A stretch of DNA of 64,000 bases from Leifsonia sp. Leaf264 (GCF_001422325.1 NZ_LMMR01000005.1:637122-701121); one strand, 5' to 3'; shown: positions 51,117 to 59,098, numbered from the stretch's first letter. Notes: generated by a model from the letters alone, not told the origin. Numbers and translations: made by a program.

Positions 51117-51776
51117 GTGAGTCACCCCGACATCGAGCAATGGGCGCGGCTGGAACGGAAGTACCAGGCGCGCGACTACGCCGGAGAACCTGACAGGTCA
51201 TCCGGGTATTTGGTGAACCGCGGATCCGAGATCCTGCTGGTCGCACCGCATTCAGTGAACTCGATCCGCCACGGCGTTGAACGGCCAGCTGATGCCGGCA
51301 CTGGCGGGCTTGCTGAACTTCTGGGCGCGAAGACGGATGTGAGCGTCCTGACGTTCGCCCGCACAGCCCCGTCCTGGGAGACGTGGAACACCCGTGAGGA
51401 CGACTTCACCCGCATCCTCCGCGACCAGCTGGGCGGGGTTCGTCTGGTGGTTGTGCTGCAGGGTATGGCGGACAGGCACGGCGTTGACATCTGCGTCGGG
51501 CTCGGCCCGGACCCGTCAGAGTTGACAGATCACGCGTCGAAGGTTCTGCTGCGAGCTTTCAACGGGTACGAAGCGTCGGAGAACTTCCCTTTCACCGGGG
51601 AGCCTGAGTACACCGTCACGTCGTTCACCCAGAAGACCGGACCGGCGACTGCTGTGCAGGTGGATGTCGCGGCTGTCCACCGGGACTTCGCCGCCAGCGC
51701 CAAGTCTGGGGTTCGAGCTGTCGCTCGTTTCACTAGCGCTCTCACATCACTGCAGCATCACCTCGGCTCGGACTGA
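51117..51776 (+). CDS. N-formylglutamate-amidohydrolase-like protein
   Basis: 219 residues. ILLVAPHSVNSIRHG, WNTREDDFTRILRDQL and VVLQGMADRHGVDICVGLGPD match what I know of the N-formylglutamate amidohydrolase superfamily (zinc-dependent deformylase fold): PH with following polar residues, then the hxGMxDRxG block. The reaction in a mobile element is unclear; an amidase acting on a peptide or cell-wall link is possible. Confidence 0.6.
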   Translation: MSHPDIEQWARLERKYQARDYAGEPDRSSGYLVNRGSEILLVAPHSVNSIRHGVERPADAGTGGLAELLGAKTDVSVLTFARTAPSWETWNTREDDFTRILRDQLGGVRLVVVLQGMADRHGVDICVGLGPDPSELTDHASKVLLRAFNGYEASENFPFTGEPEYTVTSFTQKTGPATAVQVDVAAVHRDFAASAKSGVRAVARFTSALTSLQHHLGSD

Positions 51777-51785
51777 CGCCACCCG

Positions 51786-52514
51786 TCAGTTCTGGGCGGC
51801 GACCTGAGCTGCGATCACCCCTGGCGGGCCCGCTGACAGTGGCCTCCATGACTCCAGGACGCCGACGGCGGCGATCCGTTCACGTGATGAGTACAGCGGA
51901 TTGCAGGTTGTGAGGGTGATCAGACGTTCGGTCGGCTCTGCTCCCTCGGCTCCGGGGACCGGCCAGATGACGTCGATCTTGTCAGGGCTGATGATCCGCT
52001 CCGACCGGAACCGGTAGGTGTACCACCCGTCCGCGGTCTGCACGATGATCGGATCCCCCGGAACCAACTGGTCGATGAGGTGCATCGCACCTCCGTACGC
52101 GGACCGGTGCCCGGCGATCGCGAAGTTACCCGTATCACCCGGCATCTGCGTTCCGGGGTAATGCCCTATTCCCAGGTCGAAACTGTTCAGCACCTCGGCG
52201 CCGAACCCTTCCGCGATCGTCCTCCGATAGTCGGGTCCGTAACGCGGGACGTACAGGACAGCGAATGCTGTTCCTGCCTGCGGTGCCTCTCCTACGGTGG
52301 GGTCTCCGAACTCGGCGCTGTGTGGGGTGACATCCTCACTCGCGGCGGCGATCCACGCTTCTGACTGCGCTGCAGCAGCATCCGACTGGTGGGTTGCGTA
52401 GGTGACGTCCTGCCAGCCCAGCTTCCAGCCGACGAACATCAGCAGAAGCACTGCGCCGGAGATCAGCACCTCGCCGATGGCGGTGCAGACCAGCGTGAAT
52501 GTCGAAGGCTTCAT
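51786..52514 (-). CDS. sortase 2
   Basis: 242 residues, second class E-type sortase. N-terminal anchor (EVLISGAVLLLMFVGWKLGW), catalytic His in FAIAGHRSAYGG, Cys in LITLTTCNP and Arg in SSRERI. Clearly a paralogue of 47861-48634. Stands alone, with its own motif. Confidence 0.88.
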   Translation of the reverse strand: MKPSTFTLVCTAIGEVLISGAVLLLMFVGWKLGWQDVTYATHQSDAAAAQSEAWIAAASEDVTPHSAEFGDPTVGEAPQAGTAFAVLYVPRYGPDYRRTIAEGFGAEVLNSFDLGIGHYPGTQMPGDTGNFAIAGHRSAYGGAMHLIDQLVPGDPIIVQTADGWYTYRFRSERIISPDKIDVIWPVPGAEGAEPTERLITLTTCNPLYSSRERIAAVGVLESWRPLSAGPPGVIAAQVAAQN

Positions 52515-52522
52515 GTTCACCA

Positions 52523-52531
52523 CATGTGCGG
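52523..52531 (-). promoter_or_regulatory. class A motif, divergent gap (minus copy)
   Basis: CCGCACATG on the minus strand, 8 bases before the sortase 2 start. Confidence 0.5.
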
Positions 52532-52562
52532 ATCAGAACGGATCCGCCTCCCGAAGTTGTGC

Positions 52563-52571
52563 CGCCACATG
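52563..52571 (+). promoter_or_regulatory. class A motif, divergent gap (plus copy)
   Basis: CGCCACATG on the plus strand; its ATG (52569) opens a 23-codon ORF whose TGA overlaps the GTG at 52637. Confidence 0.55.
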
Positions 52572-52636
52572 CCTGAATGGTGGGAGCGGATGACGCGCCC
52601 GACCCTTTTCGCCGTCCTTCCCTCATCGGAGCCTTC

Positions 52637-53116
52637 GTGACCGACTACCAGTACCCCAGCGTCTTCTTCCCCGCCCGGCCGCAGTTCGCAGTCACCGTCC
52701 CGGACGACTGGTCCCCGCACCTGACCGACGGGGTCGAGTTCGCTGTTGTCCGCGACGCCGAGGAAGGGGATGGCGGTTTCCGGCCGAACGTCTCCGTCAC
52801 CATCACCCGTGTCATCGGCGAAGCGGACCTGACCGTGTTCGCCACCGAGATCGGCACATCCCTGTCTGAAGTACCGTCCGTGCAGATCCTTGGCGCCGAA
52901 CTCCGCGAAGTCCTCGACAACCCCGGGATCCGCATCGAAATGACGTTCCCGCACCCGAGCCTCGGCGAGCCGATCTTCCAGGCGATCAACGGCACCGTCA
53001 TCCAGCACGACCTCGTCGCAGACCTGATCACCATCTCCGGGTGCTGCACCGTGGAGCAATCTAAGGAGCTCCTCGCAACCATCCGCGAGATCGTCGAGTC
53101 AGCCCGGCTCGAGTAG
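52637..53116 (+). CDS. unknown protein, DUF1795/LpqN-like fold (159 aa)
   Basis: GTG start coupled to the 23-codon upstream ORF. FAVTVPDDWSPHLTDGVEFAVVRDA, then ELLATIREIVESARLE at the end: the strand-helix pattern of PsbP-like proteins, but without signal peptide, so it should stay inside the cell. Function unknown. Confidence 0.6.
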   Translation: MTDYQYPSVFFPARPQFAVTVPDDWSPHLTDGVEFAVVRDAEEGDGGFRPNVSVTITRVIGEADLTVFATEIGTSLSEVPSVQILGAELREVLDNPGIRIEMTFPHPSLGEPIFQAINGTVIQHDLVADLITISGCCTVEQSKELLATIREIVESARLE

Positions 53117-53156
53117 GAGCACCCGCAGCCCGGCCGGGGGCACGGCACGCACCGTT

Positions 53157-53165
53157 TGCCACATG
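53157..53165 (+). promoter_or_regulatory. class A motif
   Basis: TGCCACATG on the plus strand, 60 bases before the second pilin start. Confidence 0.5.
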
Positions 53166-53225
53166 GCTCACAGCTGACAACCAGCCGGCACGCAGTCGTG
53201 TCCGGCCGAAGCTGGAAGGCCACCG

Positions 53226-54683
53226 ATGTTCCGCAAGCTCTACCGACCGCTACCCACCTTGGCAAGCCTGCGTGCTGCGATCGATCTCGCCTCGATCATG
53301 GTGGGTGTCATCGTCATCGCCATCATCGGTGCGATCATCGCCGCCAGCGTCTTCACCGTGATCCCCTGGTCCCAGGACGAGAAAGCGAAGGTGGATCTGA
53401 CTGCGGTCAAGGACATCCAAGCCATCGCCAAGCTCCCGGCTCCCGGCGGTGTCGGAAGGTACCTGGAGACCGCCGACCTGACCAGCGGAGCCCTGGCCGG
53501 GTTCGAAGGTAAGAAGGTCGACGACCCCGGCACTCTGCTGGTCACCACCGACCAGGACGGCACCTGCTACGTCGCCACCTCTCGGTCCCAGTCCGGCCAG
53601 GTCGTCTGGTACGTCACCGACAAGAACCCAGCACCCCAGAAGACCGCCATCGCCCCTGACTACTGCGGCATCGACGTCGTCCAGCAGGGCGAAGACACCC
53701 CCGGCCCCGGCAGCGGCCCCAGTGGCGGCGGACCAATCACACCAGTCGGAAACCCCGGCGACCCGGCCGTCGATGTGGACGGATACGTGCCCACAGGGCA
53801 GCCCAACCCGACCGTATTCGCTGACCGCAACGGTGGCGGCCTCGGAACCAACCCGTCCGGCGCCGGACCGTCACGCTCCTACAACGTCACAGCTGTCATC
53901 GGCGGGCCTGGCCCGTCGAACCCTGCACTGCCGGTGATCACCGAAGCGCCAAGCGACACCACGATCTCCGATGTTCACGCATGGATTGGCACGAAGGAAG
54001 TCTCCGTCACCCAGTCAGGTTGGTTCCTGATGAGCGGCAACGCGAGCGCTGTGGTCATCGGGAACAACAACTTCAAGGTCGGTTCCGGATGGAACTCCAC
54101 CGTCAGGTCATGGTGGGAGGACGGCTACCTGTCCTTCAAGGTGGGCGGCGGACAGCCGAACATCATGCGCATGAACGGGGCAACGTCACCCATGCTCGAC
54201 TCCCTGTCGAACGACTACGGTGAGGACTTCGTCTGGCCGGCCGTCGCTGAGGCCACAGCGGCAAGGTCGGGCGTGAGCGACTGGAGCTACGGAGCCGGCT
54301 TCGAAAGCTTGTTCAGCACTGTCCGGCCGTTCACCCCCGCCGACATCAAGTCGTTGCCGTTCCTGAAGAACATCCACGCGACCGGCGGCGCAACCATCAA
54401 CCTGACCAACGGTGTCATCCACCTGGCCGACGGACGGAACCTGTCGTTGGCGAAGGACCTTGCCTACTTCGACTCGTCGGAGCCGTGGCTGACGATGAGG
54501 ACCTTCTCCGACGGAGACGGACAGTTCACGTCCGTCACCACCGTCGTCAACGAGGCCAAAGCACTGAAGGGCATCACCCGCGCGGAGCTGCTCGGCGCCA
54601 CGATCACATTCGAGTCGAACGGCACCAACACCATCAAGCTGGTCGACAAGCACTGGTACGACACCAAGTTCAACCGGAACTGA
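53226..54683 (+). CDS. large pilin-like protein, candidate tip adhesin
   Basis: 485 residues. A basic leader and the same helix as the major pilin (AAIDLASIMVGVIVIAIIG, then IPW), here with a different residue before the cut. The body is far larger than a pilin: a Gly/Pro-rich hinge (residues 160-240) and a beta-rich C-terminal domain with many Asn, Ser and Trp (SGNASAVVIGNNNFKVGSGWN). Probably a rare tip or side subunit that binds a surface. It is 8 kb from the pilus cluster but should use its peptidase. Confidence 0.8.
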   Translation: MFRKLYRPLPTLASLRAAIDLASIMVGVIVIAIIGAIIAASVFTVIPWSQDEKAKVDLTAVKDIQAIAKLPAPGGVGRYLETADLTSGALAGFEGKKVDDPGTLLVTTDQDGTCYVATSRSQSGQVVWYVTDKNPAPQKTAIAPDYCGIDVVQQGEDTPGPGSGPSGGGPITPVGNPGDPAVDVDGYVPTGQPNPTVFADRNGGGLGTNPSGAGPSRSYNVTAVIGGPGPSNPALPVITEAPSDTTISDVHAWIGTKEVSVTQSGWFLMSGNASAVVIGNNNFKVGSGWNSTVRSWWEDGYLSFKVGGGQPNIMRMNGATSPMLDSLSNDYGEDFVWPAVAEATAARSGVSDWSYGAGFESLFSTVRPFTPADIKSLPFLKNIHATGGATINLTNGVIHLADGRNLSLAKDLAYFDSSEPWLTMRTFSDGDGQFTSVTTVVNEAKALKGITRAELLGATITFESNGTNTIKLVDKHWYDTKFNRN

Positions 54684-54692
54684 CACTGTGAA

Positions 54693-54730
54693 AAACGAAA
54701 GGCTCACCTGCGAAGGTGAGCCTTTCGTTT
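54693..54730. terminator. bidirectional terminator
   Basis: Perfect 17-bp stem AAACGAAAGGCTCACCT/AGGTGAGCCTTTCGTTT with loop GCGA, A-run on one side and T-run on the other, between convergent genes. Confidence 0.85.
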
Positions 54731-55238
54731 ACGCCAATCCGAGGCTGACCATGTCAGCTCCGGTGCTGGCGATCGCGAGCAACAACGTGTCACGGCTGGT
54801 GACGATCCGCGGCTCGTATCGGAGCGGCATTCTGGCCTCTTCCGGTGTTCTTGCCGCCTTGATGTTGTTGCATCGAAGGCAACTCGAGATCGTGTTCGTC
54901 CAGGTGTTCGGGTTCCCCTTCACCCTGGATCTCGGCATGATGTGGTCGATTGTCATCGCCCCGGTGCGGCCGCAGTAGGCGCACCCGAGCCCGCGGTCAC
55001 GTTCGATCACGCCGGAACGGGTCCACGGCTGAACCATGTACTTGTAGGGAACACGGACCATCTCTCTGAACTGCACCACGCGGGGCACCGGGAACTCCGC
55101 CGACGCGGACTTGAAAGTCTGGCCGGGGACAGCTTCGACGATGGATGCGCGCTCGCGCACGAGGTACGCCATGGCTCGGCGGAGAGGAACGACACCCAGC
55201 GGTTCGAAGCTGGCGTTCAAGACGACTACGGCGGACAC
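54729..55238 (-). CDS. HNH endonuclease
   Basis: 169 residues. CAYCGRTGAMTIDHIMPRSRVKG, then NTISSCLRCNNIKAARTPEEA: zinc pairs CAYC and CLRC around the DH catalytic motif, the layout of the McrA/HNH proteins common in actinobacteria and their phages. GTG 55238 has AAAGGAG eight bases ahead; the ATG at 55256 is the alternative. May nick DNA or serve in genome packaging; nothing adjacent decides it. Confidence 0.88.
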   Translation of the reverse strand: MSAVVVLNASFEPLGVVPLRRAMAYLVRERASIVEAVPGQTFKSASAEFPVPRVVQFREMVRVPYKYMVQPWTRSGVIERDRGLGCAYCGRTGAMTIDHIMPRSRVKGNPNTWTNTISSCLRCNNIKAARTPEEARMPLRYEPRIVTSRDTLLLAIASTGADMVSLGLA

Positions 55239-55287
55239 GATGGGGGCTCCTTTCATCCCAGAGGCGTGCGTGTGTTCAGTTGTGAGG

Positions 55288-55296
55288 CATGTGGTG
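55288..55296 (-). promoter_or_regulatory. class A motif (HNH gene)
   Basis: CACCACATG on the minus strand, the one class A copy with A for G; between the tRNA-Cys 3' end and the HNH start. Confidence 0.4.
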
Positions 55297-55318
55297 AACG
55301 CACAGTGGATGAAGGAAT

Positions 55319-55392
55319 TGGAGGCGCCTACGGGACTCGAACCCGTGTGCCCGCTTTTGCAGAGCGGTACCTAGCCTCTCGGTCAAGGCGCC
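55319..55392 (-). tRNA. tRNA-Cys (GCA), CCA encoded
   Basis: Acceptor GGCGCCT/AGGCGCC, U73, encoded CCA, anticodon loop CTGCAAA on a CCGCT/AGCGG stem, T-arm CACGGGTTCGAGTCCCGTA. Standard tRNA-Cys in every visible respect. Read with the upstream 165-aa gene. Confidence 0.9.
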
Positions 55393-55410
55393 ATGGTGGC
55401 CGGCCCAGGT

Positions 55411-55908
55411 TTACGGGCGGCCGATCGCCTCAGCGGCGACCTGGTCGGCTTCCGACCCAGTCGGCTTCAGGGCTCTCCGGGCGACGGATGCCAGTCCGGT
55501 GTAGACGGCTCCGGCGGCAGCTGCGGCCAGTGCGACGCTGCCGGCCCCGACATCAGCTCCGGCTCCGGCGGCGAGGATGCCGACGGTGAAGCCGGCGCCC
55601 ATGACACCGGCGGCGTGGGAGGTGATGGCGACGGAGTGGCGTTGCGCCCAGGTGCTGTTCTTGTGCGCTGCCTGGTGGATCCGGTAGTACCGTTCCACCT
55701 CGGTGTCGCGTTCCCAGCCGGTGAGGTCTGGACGGTCGGTGTCGACGGCAGTTTCAGCCCACGCCCATGACTTCTGCTCGTCACGGCTCGTGGGTGCCTG
55801 CAGCTCGTATCCGTGCCGGGCGCGGCGGGCGGCGTACCGTCCGCTGTTCTCGGTGGATCCGCGCAGGATCCCGTCCTGGTCTTCCCACACTCCGGCGTGA
55901 TCTGTCAT
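55411..55908 (-). CDS. unknown membrane protein (165 aa)
   Basis: Polar, Trp/Arg-rich first 95 residues, then two Gly/Ala-rich hydrophobic hairpin segments (AAGVMGAGFTVGILAAGAGADVG, VALAAAAAGAVYTGLASVA) typical of small holin-like or pore-like proteins, though no such role is shown. Ends 19 bases before the tRNA-Cys 5' end. Confidence 0.65.
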   Translation of the reverse strand: MTDHAGVWEDQDGILRGSTENSGRYAARRARHGYELQAPTSRDEQKSWAWAETAVDTDRPDLTGWERDTEVERYYRIHQAAHKNSTWAQRHSVAITSHAAGVMGAGFTVGILAAGAGADVGAGSVALAAAAAGAVYTGLASVARRALKPTGSEADQVAAEAIGRP

Positions 55909-55914
55909 GGAGCG

Positions 55915-55927
55915 TAAGTGTGTGGGC
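55915..55927 (-). promoter_or_regulatory. class C motif
   Basis: GCCCACACACTTA on the minus strand, 6 bases before the start at 55908 and right after the TGA at 55931. Confidence 0.4.
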
Positions 55928-55930
55928 TGT

Positions 55931-56539
55931 TCAGGCGACCCTGCCGAGCCACTCCTCGATCGCCTTGATGGGGACGGGCGTGAAGTCGTGAGCGTCGACT
56001 CCGACGTGGAACTGGCGCGGGTGGGTGCCGTCGGTCGCCTGCGTGGCGTGGGTGTGTCCGTGGACCAGCGGGAGGCCGGTGTCGACCGGCCGGAGCTCCG
56101 CGTACCGTTCGATGTCCTTCCGGGAGTCGCCGACGTACGGGTAGTGGGAGAGCAGCACCCGACGGCCGCCGATCTCCGCCTCCATGACCTCGTCGAGGAT
56201 CGTCCAGCCGTACTTCTCGTAGAGACCGCGTTTCTTCTCGATCTCACGACCTTCGTCGAAGGCGTGGGAGACACGGTCGTGGTTGCCGGGCAGGATGTAC
56301 TTGTCTCCGTGGAGGGCACCGGTCAGAGCCAGTGACTCCTCCAGTGGTCCCATGGCGAGGTCGCCGAGGTGGATCACCCTCTGGTGGGGGGCGACGGCTC
56401 GGTTCCAGCGGGCGACGAGCTCACCGTTCATCTGGCCGGTGGACGTGAAGGGCCGACTGGCGAACTCGATGATGCGGGCGTGGCCCCAGTGGTGGTCGCT
56501 GGTGACGTGGTGGAACTCGAAATCGATCAGGCTGACCAT
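55931..56539 (-). CDS. metallophosphoesterase
   Basis: 202 residues. All calcineurin-like motifs: SDHHWGHARI, HLGDLAMG, GNHDRV, LLSHYPY and GHTH. The size and SDxHxGH start match the small phosphoesterases of phages (lambda-Ppase/YfcE-like); substrate unknown. Overlaps the end of the next gene upstream by 13 bases. Confidence 0.92.
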   Translation of the reverse strand: MVSLIDFEFHHVTSDHHWGHARIIEFASRPFTSTGQMNGELVARWNRAVAPHQRVIHLGDLAMGPLEESLALTGALHGDKYILPGNHDRVSHAFDEGREIEKKRGLYEKYGWTILDEVMEAEIGGRRVLLSHYPYVGDSRKDIERYAELRPVDTGLPLVHGHTHATQATDGTHPRQFHVGVDAHDFTPVPIKAIEEWLGRVA

Positions 56540-56898
56540 GCGAAGGCCTTTCCCGCCTCCTGGACGGAAGGCGTTGCGTAGCGGTTGTTGGCTCGTTCGA
56601 TGAGCTGGGTTTCGAAGTCGCGAAGGTAGCTGTGAACAGCCACCTCTTCCCGGGCAGGGAAGCCGCGACCCATGAACTTGACGGCGAGGGCTTCGCTGAC
56701 GAGTCGGCGGACGAGGTCGCTGCTGAAGCCGCGTACTCGACCGTTGTGTGCGATAGATGGGTGCATGTCGCAGATGGACTTCAGGTCCACGTCCGGGATC
56801 TCGATCCCCCAGTCGGCGCGGAGGTCTCTGTTGATCTCGCTGACTTCGGTGATTTCCAGTTCGGTGCTGCTGCGACGTTGGTTGTTGCTGTAGTACAT
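56527..56898 (-). CDS. unknown protein (123 aa)
   Basis: Helical, charged, unrecognised (ELEITEVSEINRDLRADWGIEIPDVDLKS). Start uncertain: the ATG in the class A motif (56931) is in frame and would add 11 residues. Coupled to the phosphoesterase. Confidence 0.6.
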   Translation of the reverse strand: MYYSNNQRRSSTELEITEVSEINRDLRADWGIEIPDVDLKSICDMHPSIAHNGRVRGFSSDLVRRLVSEALAVKFMGRGFPAREEVAVHSYLRDFETQLIERANNRYATPSVQEAGKAFAWSA

Positions 56899-56928
56899 GG
56901 GTGGGGTGGGCTCCTCTTTCATCACCCA

Positions 56929-56937
56929 CATGTGCGG
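56929..56937 (-). promoter_or_regulatory. class A motif
   Basis: CCGCACATG on the minus strand, 30 bases before ATG 56898; its own ATG is in frame with the gene. Confidence 0.5.
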
Positions 56938-56992
56938 CACCGGCAGGAAAAGCGTAGGAAGGCTCAGGGTTTCAAGCTGAGCTTGAAGGTTT

Positions 56993-57613
56993 CTACCCGC
57001 CGAACGAGGAGTGTCCGATCGAGCTGGACTTCGCGCCGGACCCGAACCCGCCGGACTTGCCGGCCTTGGAGGTTCCGCCGAAGCCGCCCTTCAGCGAGGT
57101 CTTCGATCCGACCTTCGACCCGGCCGGAGCGGCGGGGGCGACGTCGGGCTGGACCGCGGCGCCGGGTGCGGCGAACCCGCCAGCCTGGACCGGAGCCCAT
57201 GACTGGACGCGGGGCGAGTCCCAACGGGATCCGCCGAACAGGAGCGGGCCGAGCCAGATGAAGCTGCCGCCGGCGTGGTGGTACGTGTTCCCGTACTTCT
57301 CGCTGGACTCGCACAGCTTCTCCGGGCTGTCGGAAACGGTCTCGCCGTCAGCTTTCAGCTTCGCGATCTGCTCAGTGACATCCGCGATGCAGTCTTCCTT
57401 CGACTTGTACGTGGGGCGTTCCGTGCCGTCTGCGACGACGTAGTTCTTCCCGTCGGCGCCGGGCATGACGATGCCTTCCTCGGGGACGGAGGAGCAGCCG
57501 GCGAGGGCCAGCATGGCGCCGGCGACACCGATGGCGGTGACGGTCTTGGCGATGGTCTTGTTGCGGTCGGCGGCGATGCCGGAGATGGTGAGGGTGCCGC
57601 GGCGGGTGGTCAC
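56993..57613 (-). CDS. lipoprotein, YgiB/DUF1190-like
   Basis: 206 residues. Lipobox LALAGC, then a domain with PTYKSKEDCIADVTEQ, SPEKLCESSEKYG and FIWLGPLLFGG, ending in a Gly/Ser/Lys-rich tail (KAGKSGGFGSGAKSSS). The EDC...C...WLGP pattern resembles the YgiB family, and it lies directly after a YgiC-like gene as in enterobacteria, which strengthens the call. GTG start with 13 bases to the upstream stop. Confidence 0.6.
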   Translation of the reverse strand: MTTRRGTLTISGIAADRNKTIAKTVTAIGVAGAMLALAGCSSVPEEGIVMPGADGKNYVVADGTERPTYKSKEDCIADVTEQIAKLKADGETVSDSPEKLCESSEKYGNTYHHAGGSFIWLGPLLFGGSRWDSPRVQSWAPVQAGGFAAPGAAVQPDVAPAAPAGSKVGSKTSLKGGFGGTSKAGKSGGFGSGAKSSSIGHSSFGG

Positions 57614-57626
57614 AGTTCCTGTGCTC

Positions 57627-58817
57627 CTAGTTCTCGATGAAGTGGGGGACGAACTCGGCGAGGTCTCCGGTGATCGGGCCGCTGGTTTCGCGGATGTCGA
57701 TCCCGGCGGGGGTTTCCCCGACGACCCAGGAGCCGATGATCACGGTCTTGCCGTTGAGGCGGGCCAGGTTCGCACGCTTCTGGAAGATGAACCCTTCCTC
57801 GCCGTACGCGCCGGGCTGTGCCACGTCGACGGAGCCGTCACCCTTGTACACGGTGACGTTCGCGCCTTCACGGCCGAGCCTCGGCTTTGAGACATGTGGC
57901 GTACCGCGGAGCTTCTCCGGGCTCTCGTACGTCGCGAGCAGGTTCGGGTGGTTCGGGAACATCTCCCACAGCACCACGAGGAGCTGCTTGTTGCTGAGCA
58001 GCATCTTCCACAGCGGCTCCACCCACTGGGTGTTGTCCTTGGACGGTTCCAGGAACCCGGCGAACTGCTCCTCACGCATCCACTCCCACGGGTACAGCTT
58101 GAAGATGTGGGTGATGTCCTGACCGTCGGAGTCGACGAACTGGTTCCGGTCGGCGTCGTACTCGACGTCCTCCATGAAGATCAGCTTCGGGGTGAACCCG
58201 GCTTCCTTCGCGGTCTCAGCCATGTACGCCACGGTGTCGGCGTCCTCGATGATCAGGTCACCGTCGCCGTCGTCGTGCAGCGATGCGAGGTGGAGGACGG
58301 TGCCTTCCGGCAGGTTCCAGCGTTCCTCGCGGATGTGCTTCCACTGCTCGACGAGGAGCTCGTGGATGGCGTTGAACTGGTCGGCGTTCTCGCCGCGGAC
58401 CTGGACGAGCCACTGCCACTGTGCAGCGGCGGACTCGACGAGGCTGGTGGGGGTGTCGGCGTTGAACTCCAACATCTTGATCGTGGAGCCGTTGTCGTAG
58501 GCGAGGTCGAACCGGCCGTACACGGTCGGGTCGTCGTTGTCCCAGGAGTCCTTCACCAGCTGGCGGAGGCGTTCCGGGATTCCGAACTCGGCGAGGCGGT
58601 CCTCGCGGACGACATGCTCGACGGCGTCCATGCACCGGTCGAACAGCTCCTTCGTCGCAGCTGCCAGCTCATCCACCTCGCGGGAGGTGAAACCGTACGC
58701 GTTCACTTCGTTCCAGTACGGACGTCCGCCTTCGGACTCCAGGTCGTAGAACGAGAAGCCGATCTGGTCGAACTGCTCCCGCCAGTCGGGACGGGCGGGG
58801 GAATCGATGCGACGCAC
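57627..58817 (-). CDS. glutathionylspermidine-synthase-like (YgiC/YjfC) protein
   Basis: 396 residues. Family hallmarks: YDLESEGGRPYWNEVNAYGF, YGRFDLAYDNGSTIKMLEFNADTP (ATP-grasp N-part), KLYPWEWMREEQF, LLSNKQLLVVLWEMFPNHPNLL, KPRLGREGANV and ETPAGIDIRE. An ATP-grasp ligase joining an amine to a peptide; the true substrate of YgiC-type enzymes is unknown, and actinobacteria lack glutathione. First gene of a pair with the YgiB-like lipoprotein. A CGCCACATG word lies inside at 57893-57901 in the gene's direction. Confidence 0.88.
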   Translation of the reverse strand: MRRIDSPARPDWREQFDQIGFSFYDLESEGGRPYWNEVNAYGFTSREVDELAAATKELFDRCMDAVEHVVREDRLAEFGIPERLRQLVKDSWDNDDPTVYGRFDLAYDNGSTIKMLEFNADTPTSLVESAAAQWQWLVQVRGENADQFNAIHELLVEQWKHIREERWNLPEGTVLHLASLHDDGDGDLIIEDADTVAYMAETAKEAGFTPKLIFMEDVEYDADRNQFVDSDGQDITHIFKLYPWEWMREEQFAGFLEPSKDNTQWVEPLWKMLLSNKQLLVVLWEMFPNHPNLLATYESPEKLRGTPHVSKPRLGREGANVTVYKGDGSVDVAQPGAYGEEGFIFQKRANLARLNGKTVIIGSWVVGETPAGIDIRETSGPITGDLAEFVPHFIEN

Positions 58818-58899
58818 AGTGTTCCAATCGTGTCATGGCCACAGCCTGCGGAATGCAGCGCTGTTGTGGACTTGGCCGGGTTCGCACCGACCGTTTCCG

Positions 58900-58972
58900 C
58901 TCCCCCGCCTGGATTCGAACCAAGGCCTGAACAGCTCCAAAGGCTGCCGTGCTACCGCTACACCACGGGGGA
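58900..58972 (-). tRNA. tRNA-Gln (TTG)
   Basis: Acceptor TCCCCCG/CGGGGGA, G73, no encoded CCA. Anticodon loop CTTTGGA on GCAGC/GCTGT, T-arm with GGTTCGAATCC. The U1-A72 pair and G73 agree with tRNA-Gln identity. A class A motif lies 18 bases ahead of the 5' end. Confidence 0.85.
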
Positions 58973-58990
58973 TCACTTCTTCTGGACCTA

Positions 58991-58999
58991 CATGCGCGG
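58991..58999 (-). promoter_or_regulatory. class A motif ahead of tRNA-Gln
   Basis: CCGCGCATG followed by TAGG on the minus strand, 18 bases from the tRNA 5' end. No coding gene follows closely, so the motif acts in transcription here. Confidence 0.55.
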
Positions 59000-59041
59000 A
59001 TCCCGGCCGATTGTTCGGGCAGCTGTCACCCGGACTGGGTT

Positions 59042-59071
59042 TTGTCGGCCGTCTTCGCCCGCCGGTAGTGT
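59042..59071 (+). promoter_or_regulatory. possible host-type promoter
   Basis: TTGTCG at 59042-59047, 18 bases, TAGTGT at 59066-59071: close to an actinobacterial sigma-70 promoter, 28 bases before the start at 59099. No element motif is found on this strand here. Confidence 0.4.
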
Positions 59072-59098
59072 CGGGCGACCCGAAAGGACCCGAACCTC

